Both the position numbers and the translations under genes were made by a program. Below, in pieces: positions 27,019 through 36,164 of a stretch of 64,000 nt of DNA (positions are counted from its first letter, which is position 1; the number at the start of each line of letters is the position of its first letter). Origin of the DNA: Schlesneria sphaerica (GTDB lineage Bacteria > Planctomycetota > Planctomycetia > Planctomycetales > Planctomycetaceae); NCBI RefSeq assembly GCF_044336245.1, contig NZ_CP172346.1:6572001-6636000 (forward strand). Reading direction: 5' to 3'. Under the pieces are notes generated by a model. That model saw only the letters and a program-made list of their open reading frames with translations. It was not told where the DNA came from and ran no database searches.

Positions 27019-28197
27019 ATGGAGTTACGGCCAATTCGTCTGCTGACACTGCTGCTATTGGTGCTTTTCGTTTCAGGGGTCTCTTCCGGACAGGAAAAAA
27101 GTGTCAAACCGGGGATCAACGACACTTTCCGGAATCCAAAGCCAGAAGAGTTCGTGGAACGGTTTGAAATTGAAAGCCGCGAAGTCTTCCAGCAGCGTGA
27201 AAACATTCTTGAAGCCTGTCAGATCAAACCCGGCCAGACGGTGGCGGATATCGGTGCGGGAACGGGGCTGTTCACGCGCATGTTCTCCGATGCCGTGGGC
27301 GATGAGGGGCGAGTGATCGCGGTGGATATCGCTCAGGAATTTCTCGACCACGTGAAGCTCACCAGTCATCAGCGCGGCCAGAAGAATGTTGAGACCCAGC
27401 TTTGCACTCCCGAATCGACCGAGCTGCCGGATGACTCCATCGATGTCGCCTTCATCTGTGACACCTACCATCACTTCGAATTCCCGCTGAAAACAATGGC
27501 CTCGTTACGGAGAGCACTTAAGCCGGGCGGGCGAGTGATTGTCATCGATTTCCGCCGCATTCCCGGAAAGACGAAGGAATGGACGCTGAATCACGTTCGT
27601 GCGGGCCAGGAAGTCTTCGAGAGTGAGATTGTCGAATCGGGGTTTCTCAAAACGCGGGAGGTCAATGAATTCCTCGAAGAGAATTACTTCGTGGAATTTA
27701 CCAAGAGTGCGACTCCGGGCCTGAAGTCCCCTTTGTATCCCATCATCGCCGGACATGGCGGTGTTGTGGCGGTCCCGAATGCCACGGAGAAACCTCGATC
27801 AGGTGCAAAGCTGCTGCTGGATGCAACTGCTGCAGCCCCAGCAGGAAGTATTCATAAGTCGCTTGATCGGGCCGCTCGATTGCTGAATCTTTATGGTGTC
27901 GCGGGCTTGAAGGCGTCCGACGTAAAGATTGTCGTCGTGCTGCATGGCGAGGCGACCAAATCGGTATTGAACGACGAGTTCTATCAGGCGCGATTTGGAG
28001 TCGAGCAAAACCCGAATCTTTCCCTGATCAAATTGCTGCAGGACGCGGGCGTCGAAGTGTTCGTCTGCGGACAGGCACTCAATTACAAGGCGTTTCCGGA
28101 ATCGGCCGTGGCTAAAGGGATCTCCGTCGCTGAGTCGGCTCTATCCGTGATTGCCAATCGTCAGATGGATGGATATGGCTACCTGCCGCTGCATTAA
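27019..28197 (+). CDS. Exported class I methyltransferase fused to a DsrE-family domain
   Basis: A 392-aa protein with three parts. Residues 1-24 form a signal peptide (LLTLLLLVLFVSGVSSGQ). Residues about 45-230 are a class I SAM-dependent methyltransferase with VADIGAGTGLF (motif I, near residue 75), GRVIAVDIAQEFLD and a motif near LKPGGRVIVIDFRR. Residues about 300-392 are a DsrE/TusD-like domain: KIVVVLHGEATKSVLND, then GVEVFVCGQAL and NRQMDGYGYLPL; the Cys in VCGQAL is a candidate reactive residue. The start at 27019 gives the cleanest signal peptide; a start at 26980 adds a polar prefix. A SAM-dependent domain outside the cytoplasm is puzzling. A TsdA-like cytochrome gene follows after 56 bp, suggesting a sulfur-related role. 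Confidence 0.82.
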   Translation: MELRPIRLLTLLLLVLFVSGVSSGQEKSVKPGINDTFRNPKPEEFVERFEIESREVFQQRENILEACQIKPGQTVADIGAGTGLFTRMFSDAVGDEGRVIAVDIAQEFLDHVKLTSHQRGQKNVETQLCTPESTELPDDSIDVAFICDTYHHFEFPLKTMASLRRALKPGGRVIVIDFRRIPGKTKEWTLNHVRAGQEVFESEIVESGFLKTREVNEFLEENYFVEFTKSATPGLKSPLYPIIAGHGGVVAVPNATEKPRSGAKLLLDATAAAPAGSIHKSLDRAARLLNLYGVAGLKASDVKIVVVLHGEATKSVLNDEFYQARFGVEQNPNLSLIKLLQDAGVEVFVCGQALNYKAFPESAVAKGISVAESALSVIANRQMDGYGYLPLH

Positions 28198-28253
28198 GGG
28201 ATTGCCAGTTGTCGTCATGCCGAATCAACGACAACGGCAGCAGGAGAAACGGG

Positions 28254-29096
28254 ATGATCAAACGAACTCGCCGCCTGTGGATACTGATCTGTCTACTCGG
28301 AGGCAGCACTGCGATGCTGGGACTGAGTTCGGGAGACGAGTCTCCCGTGAGCGAGTCTCCTCCGCTTGAACAACCTTTGCCGGAAGGTCCCTTGGGTGAC
28401 ACGATCGAACTCGGGCGGTTACTGGTCGAGCAGACGGTGAAACATCCGTTATCAAAGCGGTTTGTCGGTAACGATCTCAACTGCACATCGTGCCATTTGA
28501 AGAACGGGACCGACCCGAAGGCCGCGACGTTCATCGGGGTTGCGACGGCGTACCCCGCCTGGTCTCCACGTGAGCAGCGGGTCATCACGCTGGAAGATCG
28601 CATCCTCAACTGCTTCATGCGCAGTTGCAACGGAATTCGTCCTCCCCTGGGGAGTGAAGTGTCGATCGCGATTGCGACCTACATCACCTGGTTGTCGACA
28701 GGCCAGCCACTCAAGATGAACGGCGTCCGTTCGCTTGGTCCTAATGCTGTTCCTGATCTGAAGCTCGACGTTGGCCGCGCCCAGCGCGAACGGGGCAGCG
28801 AACTTTACGCGGACCGATGTGCCTCATGCCATGGAGCAGACGGGGCGGGTGATGAAGAAAACCCGCCCGTTTGGGGCTCACGCTCGTACAATGAGGGGGC
28901 GGGACTGACAGACGTGCGGAAACTGGCTTCGTGGCTGAAAGTGGCCATGCCACTGGACGACACCGATCTCTCGGATCAAGAAGCACTCGACATCGCAGAC
29001 TACGTGAATTCACATGAAAGGCCCAAGTTTCGCCTCAAAGATCACTTACCGGAGAAAGACAGGTTGGGCGAGTACAATTCCGGATCGAAGCCCTGA
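28254..29096 (+). CDS. TsdA-like dihaem cytochrome c (thiosulfate dehydrogenase family)
   Basis: A 280-aa exported protein with a signal peptide (LWILICLLGGSTAMLGL) and two haem motifs, CTSCH near residue 76 and CASCH near residue 188. Between them, FIGVATAYPAWSPREQRVIT and LEDRILNCFMRSCNG follow the TsdA pattern, in which a Cys next to the first haem is an unusual axial ligand; the Cys of ILNCF is a candidate. TsdA oxidises thiosulfate to tetrathionate or runs in reverse. AGGAG lies 9 nt before the ATG. It sits 56 bp after the methyltransferase-DsrE gene and is probably cotranscribed. The substrate could also be another sulfur compound, as TsdA-like cytochromes are diverse. Confidence 0.82.
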   Translation: MIKRTRRLWILICLLGGSTAMLGLSSGDESPVSESPPLEQPLPEGPLGDTIELGRLLVEQTVKHPLSKRFVGNDLNCTSCHLKNGTDPKAATFIGVATAYPAWSPREQRVITLEDRILNCFMRSCNGIRPPLGSEVSIAIATYITWLSTGQPLKMNGVRSLGPNAVPDLKLDVGRAQRERGSELYADRCASCHGADGAGDEENPPVWGSRSYNEGAGLTDVRKLASWLKVAMPLDDTDLSDQEALDIADYVNSHERPKFRLKDHLPEKDRLGEYNSGSKP

Positions 29097-29180
29097 TCCG
29101 AATTGACTTCCTCCGAGGGATCGGGGGCTCATCTGTCCCCTTCTCAGATGAAATAGTGACCGGGGCTGAGGTCGTGACAA

Positions 29181-29698
29181 CTATGAACAACGGTTGTGCA
29201 TAGCCGCGTGATGATCGTTGCTCAATGCGTCCGGACCCTGTTGATACCGCAGAGCTTGGGGTCGAGGGTGGTCGTGTCTGCTACTGATGAGGAGAATCGC
29301 TGAGACCAAGATACAGGGAGCGACGAAGACCCAGTAAGGAACAGAGACCACTTCTGTCAGTCTCAGGAAAAGCGTATTGCAGAGTATGATCCCGTCTGTG
29401 ACTTCACTTAATGCGTCGTCACCGTCCCCTGTTTTGTTTGGTGATGGGGACTGTGGAGCAGAAATTGTTTGTTCGACTGTCTGAATTTGAGGGTCGACAG
29501 CGATCAGTGTCACCCCAGGCCCTTTCGACTCTGGACAAGTGAGATGTGGCCAGCGCTTGAAGGGATGTCGACAAGCTGGCTGATGTCGAATTCGTCGATG
29601 TGGGAATAACTTCTGATCCAACCGGTCGTGATGAAGCACGAGAACAGTAGTGCCAGACAGCCGAACCAGTGTCTGCGGTCCTTAAAATAGTCCTGCAT
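29181..29698 (-). pseudogene. Frameshifted small membrane protein
   Basis: The first frame starts at 29698 (MQDYFKDRRHWFGCLALLFSC) with one transmembrane helix ending TTGWIRSYSHID, and stops at 29510 after QSRKGLG. From that point another frame continues (VTLIAVDPQIQT...) to a second helix, VPYWVFVAPCILVSAILLIS, and a polar tail ending at 29181. The two-helix layout (RR-x-FG-LAL--...GW-RS near the start, VPYW-x-PxxLxSAxLL near the end) matches a small planctomycete protein type I have seen often. The break is at a run of G residues, so it could be a real frameshift mutation, a programmed event or an assembly error. Confidence 0.5.
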
Positions 29699-29713
29699 GC
29701 TGCGTGCTCCCAC

Positions 29714-30279
29714 TTTGTAATGCGGGGGTGACTTTCACAGCACTATCAGCAGTTCAAAAGGTTTCGGCAAGCGCAGATGACACTGGGGCAAGACTTGCTG
29801 TCTATCATTGCCGGGCCTTACACGCGATCAGCCTTCCTGATGAAAGAGGAACCATCCGCGGTGAGCCCGTACAGAAAACGAAAGATAATGGGCAAGTCCG
29901 CGGGCATGATGGCTTCAGACGGGTGTGGATCCCATTTCGCAATCGATGAATTTCATCAACGGAACTTTAAATGCGTGTCGCGTCTGGAATGATCTAGTTG
30001 ATGGAATGAAGATCCGCGACGACCGGCATTCGTCATCGTGGCAGAATGTGCAGCCACCTACGCTCTGTGCGAAAGTCCAGGGCTTACGTCGAGGTGCGTC
30101 GATCGCAATTCAGGGACGGGTGGCTGGCTCTGGTCCACGATGCTCCAAAAGAAGCGGGTGGCGAAGACTGGTCTAGCAATGGGAACCGGAAAAGTTCCGG
30201 ATGGGGGCTCGCGATTGAACTCTGGGCGGTGCCAGTGCCATCGGGATTTTCGGTTCCGGATGCAACCTTCACTGAGCCT
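29714..30279. other. Intergenic without supported gene
   Basis: Several short plus-strand frames overlap one another here, none with a ribosome-binding site or recognisable domain. Confidence 0.4.
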
Positions 30280-30642
30280 TTAGGACTCGGATGTTTCAGT
30301 GCTGTCCTGTTCTTCCGCGCTGACGGAGGAGGGTCTCTCTTCTTTTGCGGGCTTCGGTTTGGGCTTCTTGGCTTTCTTGTCTTCAGGGGAATCACTCGTG
30401 CGGGGGAATAGTGAGGCGGCGGTTTCCCTGAGTTGCGCCAATTTCAGTTCGGTCGCAGCAATTTCATCGGCCAGCTTGCGTGCCAGTTCATCGCGCAGAC
30501 TGATGAAAGTCTCGATTTCACTTTTCAGATCGGTAGTTGTTTCACCAGCGAGGTCCTCGATGATGATTGCTTCTTTCATGGGGCTGAGGTCTGCCTCGAT
30601 GGGGCTTAATTCACTCCCTTCCTGCGGTCGTTTCTTTGCCAT
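30280..30642 (-). CDS. Small charged hypothetical protein with coiled-coil character
   Basis: A 120-aa protein with no recognised family. Residues about 35-75 (LKSEIETFISLRDELARKLA, then DEIAATELKLAQLRE) are helical and likely coiled coil. The C-terminal 40 residues are disordered, with a Lys/Pro stretch (KKAKKPKPKPAKEE) and a Ser/Glu-rich tail (SSVSAEEQDSTETSES). No signal peptide or membrane segment. Codon use and composition look like a real gene rather than a shadow frame. It is probably monocistronic. Confidence 0.6.
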   Translation of the reverse strand: MAKKRPQEGSELSPIEADLSPMKEAIIIEDLAGETTTDLKSEIETFISLRDELARKLADEIAATELKLAQLRETAASLFPRTSDSPEDKKAKKPKPKPAKEERPSSVSAEEQDSTETSES

Positions 30643-30893
30643 TGCGATAGATTCCAGGATGGTTTCCAGTTGCCAGATCCAATTCGGTGCGGCCTTTTAT
30701 CAGGAAGATCGAAATCCGGCAATCACTGGAAATCAGCCAGAACCGTGTCAGGTCTCGAGCAGCCTTGAACGGGCGTCAGAAGGAAGTTGAGGAGCCCAAC
30801 CCGGATTGGTTCATCTGGATTGACTTCCCCGCGATGATGAGATGTGATCTGTCTCCTTTTTTCGTTCCCATTTCATCGCTTTGAGAGACAGAC

Positions 30894-31304
30894 ATGAGCA
30901 ACCGTTCTTCCAGTTCGAAGAATTCATCCCAGGACACGAAGGCAACGAATTCGGCCGTTGTGTGGACCGTCAGAGGCCTGGTCGCCGTCGCTGCTGTGGT
31001 ACTGCTGTTCCTCGCCTGGCAGGAATATCAGGTCAAACAGGCATTCAGTTCCACCAATGAGGCCTGGCAGGCAGCGTTGAGATCGAGTGGTGAGAACACG
31101 GATCTGACGAAATCTCAACTCAAAGCCATTCCCGCAAAAGGCAATCCACTGGTGGCATCCGAAAAAGCGGGTACGAACACGGTAGGAGCCGTCGATGTTG
31201 AAACGTTCACCTGGAAGGGACGACTGCGCAGTTATTCAGTCAAAGTCCATTATGGTTTAGGCCAGGATCCCTCTGTCGAATTGATTGAAGTGGTTGAGAA
31301 ATGA
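30894..31304 (+). CDS. Hypothetical protein with one transmembrane helix
   Basis: A 136-aa protein. A Ser/Asn-rich cytoplasmic N-terminus precedes one transmembrane helix, VAVAAVVLLFLAWQEY (about residues 30-46), and the rest is a probable periplasmic domain with WKGRLRSYSVKVHYGLG near the C-terminus. No family is recognised. A GAGAG box lies 7 nt before the ATG. The distribution (short, one helix, Ser-rich start) is common for lineage-specific planctomycete proteins. Confidence 0.68.
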   Translation: MSNRSSSSKNSSQDTKATNSAVVWTVRGLVAVAAVVLLFLAWQEYQVKQAFSSTNEAWQAALRSSGENTDLTKSQLKAIPAKGNPLVASEKAGTNTVGAVDVETFTWKGRLRSYSVKVHYGLGQDPSVELIEVVEK

Positions 31305-31420
31305 CCGAGTATCGATTTTCTCGGCTGCGAGATCCGCTGCAAAGCGGCGCTGGACGAAATTTGTTCATGTGAGTCAGGCTATTGAGAGATTCTGTTTTCT
31401 TGATGCGATGCGGATGAACG

Positions 31421-32731
31421 ATGCAATTTCGCGACTTTTCGCCGCCGATGCACCCCTCACGGGAACAGCAAAGTGATGCCCTGCAAAAAGGGCTCGGGCG
31501 TACGTTCCATTGGGCAGAAACCCGCCAGTTGCAGTTAAACGCATTGATGGATGCGTGTCTAAACGATCATCGCTACGACCGCCAATGCGAGGACAATCGG
31601 GGCGAATGGCTGTGGAAGATTGCCTGTGTTGCTGGGATGACGTCCCAAGTCCGCGATCCTCTCTTCCAGAAGTTACGAACAGTGACCGAAGGGTGGGAAG
31701 CTTCCCAACTTTGTGAACTGGCACTTCACTTTGCACTTGCAGGTGACGATGGGTTTCGTCGGCAATTGTATGAGTTTGTCGGGCAGCGACAGATTCAGGA
31801 TCACCCTGAAATGGGTGAGTGGCAGCTTCTTTCTCTGGCCGGTCTGGATGGATTGACATTTCTTGCACGTCTTCGAGGCGAACATCTCTCATCCCATGCC
31901 TGGGAGTGGCATGATTCAGCTGTCGTCAAGTATGCGATTGAGATGCTGGGAGAAGTACCAGTTCTGGATTTGTTGAAGAATTCCACGGATACCAACGTCC
32001 GCCGTTTCTACGCTTGCTGGCTGGCGGACTCTGAACGTCGCGATCATTCTGAAATGCGGTCAGTGAAAGGAGACCAGAGACTGACTGTCACCGACGTTCT
32101 TAAGGCTGCTCATGGCGACGGCAGGCCATTCCAGTTGCGTTTCTGGGCGAATTGTGCCGAGACCCATGAGTTGGAATCGATCATCGAGGCGATTTTCACC
32201 GAGCCCGAAGCCGCCGTCGTTGCCAAACTACTGTTGGTTTTTTCAGGCCAGCCGATGCCGCGCTTTGACGCTCGGATGATCGCTCTTTGCGGTCACACGA
32301 ATCCTGATGTTCGTCGCAGGGCGTTTAATGCGCTGAGTCAAAACTCGAATCCATTGGTGCGAGAATTTGCACTGGAAGAGCTAATAAAACCGAAGTCGGA
32401 CGGACTCGCCGTCGGGCTCTTCATCAATAACTTCGAGAAAGGAGATGAGCAGTGGATCCTCGAGCACGTCGAAATTCCTGATGATCCGCACCAGCGACAT
32501 GGAGTGCTGATGGACGTTACCCGCGTGCTCGAAGAAAATGTTGACGCTCACTGCCTGGAACTGGGGTTAATTTCGTATTTCGAAACTCCGTGCCAAATTT
32601 GCCGGCACAGTGCTGCGCAACTTCTCGTTGATGCAGAAGTCGCCCCGTGCTGGTTGATCGACGAATGCCGTCATGATGCAAATGAGGACTGCCATCAGCT
32701 CGACGTGCCAGATGACCACCTGCAGGTATGA
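31421..32731 (+). CDS. HEAT-like helical repeat hypothetical protein
   Basis: A 436-aa soluble protein with no recognised catalytic motif. The second half has repeated helical pairs that resemble HEAT or armadillo repeats, for example LCGHTNPDVRRRAFNALSQN followed by SNPLVREFALEELI. Cys and His are enriched near the C-terminus (CQICRHSAAQ, CHQLDVPDDH). The start at 31421 is the first in frame; 31448 is an alternative and neither has a good ribosome-binding site. It may be a scaffold protein; that is a guess from the repeat fold. Confidence 0.65.
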   Translation: MQFRDFSPPMHPSREQQSDALQKGLGRTFHWAETRQLQLNALMDACLNDHRYDRQCEDNRGEWLWKIACVAGMTSQVRDPLFQKLRTVTEGWEASQLCELALHFALAGDDGFRRQLYEFVGQRQIQDHPEMGEWQLLSLAGLDGLTFLARLRGEHLSSHAWEWHDSAVVKYAIEMLGEVPVLDLLKNSTDTNVRRFYACWLADSERRDHSEMRSVKGDQRLTVTDVLKAAHGDGRPFQLRFWANCAETHELESIIEAIFTEPEAAVVAKLLLVFSGQPMPRFDARMIALCGHTNPDVRRRAFNALSQNSNPLVREFALEELIKPKSDGLAVGLFINNFEKGDEQWILEHVEIPDDPHQRHGVLMDVTRVLEENVDAHCLELGLISYFETPCQICRHSAAQLLVDAEVAPCWLIDECRHDANEDCHQLDVPDDHLQV

Positions 32732-32856
32732 TGATCTCGGCTTGAAATCCGTGGACGAGCACGCGCCTGAGCGACATCATGAAAGCGTTGAGTCTGATTT
32801 CATTTGATCCAATGGCCTTTTGGTATTCGGATTAACTGAAGTTCTGTGACGTGGGG

Positions 32857-33429
32857 TCATACTTGAAGTGCTGCTCGGAAACCGCGGACGCCATAGTAGG
32901 ACTGAGCTCCGTTGTGATAGACGAAGACGTGACCGAAGCGGCGGTCGCAGAAGAGGGCTCCTCCCAAGCTGCGGATATCTTCGGGGGTCTTGATCCAACT
33001 GGAGGTCTTCATGTCGAAATCACCGACCTTTTGGAGCTCACGATACTGGGCTTCCGTCAGGATCTCGACTCCCATTTCGGTCGCCAGATCGATGGCATTG
33101 TGCTTCGGCTTGTGTTCTTTCCGCGACTCCAGTCCTTCGCGGTCGTAGCAGATGCTGGTACGGCCCTTCGGGGTTTCGGGGGAGCAATCGACGAACAGGT
33201 ATTGTCCGGTTTTCTTATCGTGGCTGATGACATCCGGTTCCCCGCCAGTCCGTTCCATTTCGCTGAGTGACCAGAGCTTATCGGGGTTTTCATCCAGCCG
33301 CTTCTGGATCTGGTCCCAACTGAGACCGGGATGACGATGCATGTTCTTTTCAAACCTAGCAGAGAGTTTTGTCAGCAGTTGCTCCCGTACCTCAGGGGAA
33401 AGTTCCTTGTCCGAACGAACTCCACGCAT
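32857..33429 (-). CDS. DUF4256 protein
   Basis: A 190-aa cytoplasmic protein matching DUF4256: LLTKLSARFEKNMHRHPGLS near the start, LWSLSEMERTGGEPDVISHD, and YLFVDCSPETPKGRTSICYD in the middle, then a C-terminal ALFCDRRFGHVFVYHNGAQS. The function of the family is unknown. The start at 33429 is chosen because AGGAA lies 7 nt upstream and the family begins here; the frame is open to 33591 but that extension is not family-like. The length is normal. Confidence 0.85.
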   Translation of the reverse strand: MRGVRSDKELSPEVREQLLTKLSARFEKNMHRHPGLSWDQIQKRLDENPDKLWSLSEMERTGGEPDVISHDKKTGQYLFVDCSPETPKGRTSICYDREGLESRKEHKPKHNAIDLATEMGVEILTEAQYRELQKVGDFDMKTSSWIKTPEDIRSLGGALFCDRRFGHVFVYHNGAQSYYGVRGFRAALQV

Positions 33430-33627
33430 GGTCGTTTCCTGATGTGAGATTAAAGAGGTGATGAGTTTTCCAGCGAGAATTCCGTGAACTACGAGCAATC
33501 CGAAGGAGGCATTCAAGAGAGCTGATTTCTGACGGCGCTGACTGCCTAATCTGGCAAAGTTGTTGATGTCGTACAAGCAATGCACAGGCACTGCCTGATC
33601 GAAGCCGATCCGACAAACCCGGGTTCA

Positions 33628-34449
33628 CTACCCTGCTTCAAGCAATTCATCGATTGCCTGAAGAGCCGATAATGCTCCCGTGGGAATGGAGATACCTTGG
33701 GAGTGGACGTCGGCTTCTCGAGGATTGACCCGGATTAACGTTCCTGCGTGGGACTCGCACTCATACCGGACGGTTGGAATGGCAAGTCCCGCTCCCAGTT
33801 CGACGATCACCATCCGGTGGGAGGATGCTTTCGATGTCCATTCGATATATCGCTGGTACTGCTGGTCCGCTCGTGTCGCAATCCAGTTAGCGTCACCAAA
33901 CATCAGGATATTGGGCCGGGCGATCCGACCGCATTGTGGGCAATCGGGCAGCGGCGAAGCCGTTCTGATGGTCTCCATATCGATCTCAAATGTATGGTTG
34001 GAGGCATTCCAGATTTCCATATGGCAAGGTGCACAACATTGCAAATGAAGAATCGAGCCATGGCATTCGACCACATGGTCGGGGGAGAAACCGGACTGCT
34101 GAAACTGGCCGTCGACGTTGCTGGTAAAAACGAAGGCCCCCAGTGGACATCGCTTCGCCCACTTCTGAAGTATTTGAAAACCAGGATGAGGAGTTGTGGT
34201 CCGATAGAGGTTGTAGCGATGTCCGAAGAATCCCCAGGCAAGCTGAGGATCCGAACGAAACCAGTGTGGCGTCGACATCTCGCTGAAGGGCCGGCCGCGG
34301 AACGGTGGGTAGGCTTTCCAGAATCCCTCCGGGCCACGAAAATCGGGCAAGCCGGAATCAACTCCCATGCCTGCCCCGGCCCCAATTAACAGAGCATCCG
34401 CATTGCGGAGTGCGTCTGCCGCCATTCGGTAGGATTCGTGCAGGTTCAT
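33628..34449 (-). CDS. Sir2-family NAD-dependent protein deacylase
   Basis: A 273-aa sirtuin. The NAD-binding motif LIGAGAGMGVDSGLPDFRG lies near residues 22-40, FTSNVDGQFQQSG carries the conserved N-x-D, and VVECHGSI supplies the catalytic His. A four-Cys zinc module is visible (CCAPC, then CPQCG). IVELGAGLAIPTVR and LIRVNPRE are the later Rossmann motifs. The start at 34449 follows AGGAGGG at 4 nt. GAGMGVDSG differs from the classic GAGISAESG of CobB-type enzymes, so this belongs to a divergent bacterial branch and its acyl preference is unknown. Confidence 0.88.
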   Translation of the reverse strand: MNLHESYRMAADALRNADALLIGAGAGMGVDSGLPDFRGPEGFWKAYPPFRGRPFSEMSTPHWFRSDPQLAWGFFGHRYNLYRTTTPHPGFQILQKWAKRCPLGAFVFTSNVDGQFQQSGFSPDHVVECHGSILHLQCCAPCHMEIWNASNHTFEIDMETIRTASPLPDCPQCGRIARPNILMFGDANWIATRADQQYQRYIEWTSKASSHRMVIVELGAGLAIPTVRYECESHAGTLIRVNPREADVHSQGISIPTGALSALQAIDELLEAG

Positions 34450-34981
34450 ATGTCCCTCCTGGCCAATCCGGCCTGTCGCCGACATCGATCACCAGACTCG
34501 CATAGTGGTGATCGTCGACGCAGAGGGCGAATTTAGAGGAGCAGCAGAGGAGAATCAATCGCGGTGCCGAGGACATGCCAGGACTGCAATCACAGGAGTA
34601 TGTGGACGCAGATCGCGAAGTGCTGTTGGCTGAACACGGGAGGCCCGTGTGTCCGAACCGTTTCATTACTGTTCTGCCGTGACACGGTGACTTGCGTCAG
34701 TCTGCAAGCCCTCTTTGGGGGTCTTATCGTCTGCTGCCGCACTGTGCGACGGTGTGATGATTGTTCGAAGTGGGAATGCTGTCACTGCTTTCTATTCTTT
34801 TGGAATTTGAATCTTTGTCCGGATGACGCAGATCGTAAAAATGGACGCTGATTGGTGCTGAGGCTCTGCTCGCTCGTCCGTTCTTTTTCGACTAAACTGC
34901 GGCACCTGAGCAACAAGATGCTTTGCGACAGGTTCAGGCATGGAGCCGTACTTTCAATTCGACAGTTCAAGGAGCGAGACG
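34450..34981. other. Divergent intergenic region
   Basis: These 532 bp lie between the divergent Sir2 and O-methyltransferase genes. Short frames on both strands show no domain; promoters are expected but not identified. Confidence 0.4.
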
Positions 34982-35992
34982 ATGTCGGCAGTTGTGACGC
35001 CCGATGCGATTATGCAACTGGGGTTTGGTTTTTGGGGTTCCCGGACGTTGTTAAGCGCGGTGGAACTGGGACTGTTCACGGAACTGGCGAAAGGGCCGCT
35101 GACTCTGGAAGAAGTCAGGACAAAAGTCGGTCTGCACGAGCGGGGTGCACGCGACTTCCTCGACGCTCTCGTGGCGCTCGGAATGCTGACGCGGGAAAAC
35201 GGCAAGTACGGAAACACGCCAGCAACGGATCTGTATCTGGACAGGGCGAAACCGGGTTACATCGGCGGCATGCTGGAAATGATGAGCGCCCGTCTTTTCC
35301 GCTTTTGGGCCGATTTGACTGATGGGTTGCGGACGGGATTACCGCAGAACGAAAGTAAGCATGGTGGCGACCTTTTCGGAACCCTCTACAGTGAACCCCG
35401 GCGACTGGAACAGTTTCTTTCGGCGATGACGGGACTCAGTCTCGGACTTGCCAGGGTCCTGGCAGAGAAATTCCCGTGGTCTGAGTACCAGTCTTTCGTC
35501 GATATCGGTGCGGCCCAGGGAGGCGTTCCCGTCGTGCTTGCTCAAACCCATCCACATCTCAAGGGGACGGGAGCCGACTTGCCAATCGTGGGACCGATTT
35601 TCGAGAAGTACGTCGCCTCTCATGGATTGCAGGATCGGGTTAAATTCGCACCGCTCGATTTTTTCGAACAGCCCCTTCCCAAAGCAGACGTCATTACCAT
35701 GGGCCACATACTCCATGATTGGGATCTGCCGACAAAGAAGATGCTGATCCGCAAGGCCTATGATGCATTGCCGCCAGGTGGGGCACTGGTCGTTTGCGAA
35801 GCGATTATCGACGACGACCGCAAGACCAACGCCATGGGACTGCTGATGAGCTTGAACATGCTGGTCGAAACTCCGGGCGGTTTCGATTTTTCAGGGGCTG
35901 ACTGTGCTGGCTGGATGAGCGAAGTTGGCTTCAAACAGATTCGAGTTGAACCGCTCAGTGGCCCTGATTCGATGGTTGTCGGGATCAAATAA
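34982..35992 (+). CDS. SAM-dependent O-methyltransferase (class II plant-type fold)
   Basis: A 336-aa methyltransferase of the family that includes hydroxyneurosporene and acetylserotonin O-methyltransferases. The N-terminal winged-helix dimerisation domain (LLSAVELGLFTELAKGPLTL) is at residues about 20-90. The SAM site follows (FVDIGAAQGGVPVVLAQTHP; then GADLPIVGPIFEKY), with the family's MGHILHDWDL, in which the His-Asp is the catalytic region, and LPPGGALVVCEAIIDDDR. The start at 34982 follows AAGGAG at 7 nt; the in-frame start at 34940 is less likely. The acceptor substrate is unknown. A terminator follows. Confidence 0.88.
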   Translation: MSAVVTPDAIMQLGFGFWGSRTLLSAVELGLFTELAKGPLTLEEVRTKVGLHERGARDFLDALVALGMLTRENGKYGNTPATDLYLDRAKPGYIGGMLEMMSARLFRFWADLTDGLRTGLPQNESKHGGDLFGTLYSEPRRLEQFLSAMTGLSLGLARVLAEKFPWSEYQSFVDIGAAQGGVPVVLAQTHPHLKGTGADLPIVGPIFEKYVASHGLQDRVKFAPLDFFEQPLPKADVITMGHILHDWDLPTKKMLIRKAYDALPPGGALVVCEAIIDDDRKTNAMGLLMSLNMLVETPGGFDFSGADCAGWMSEVGFKQIRVEPLSGPDSMVVGIK

Positions 35993-36022
35993 TTGTGACA
36001 CTGAGTTGAGGTTGTCCACCCT

Positions 36023-36052
36023 CCCCCTGAGATGACATCAACGGGGGTTTTT
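36023..36052 (+). terminator. Intrinsic terminator after the O-methyltransferase
   Basis: CCCCC at 36023-36027 pairs with GGGGG at 36043-36047, with an inner TGA/TCA, followed directly by TTTTT. It lies 31 nt past the stop. Confidence 0.68.
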
Positions 36053-36164
36053 CTGGCAATCGATACTCGGCCTATGCCCGCAGTATGGTCGAAACTGGAA
36101 TGACGTCAGACAGAATGGGATCTACTGAGCCTTCTGGAGACACAGCAAGAGACGGAACCGGCGT

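Noticed and set aside
17012..30000. Genomic island integrated at tRNA-Pro
   Set aside because: The tRNA sits beside accessory genes and an IS, but I found no integrase and no second copy of the tRNA 3' end to mark an attachment site.
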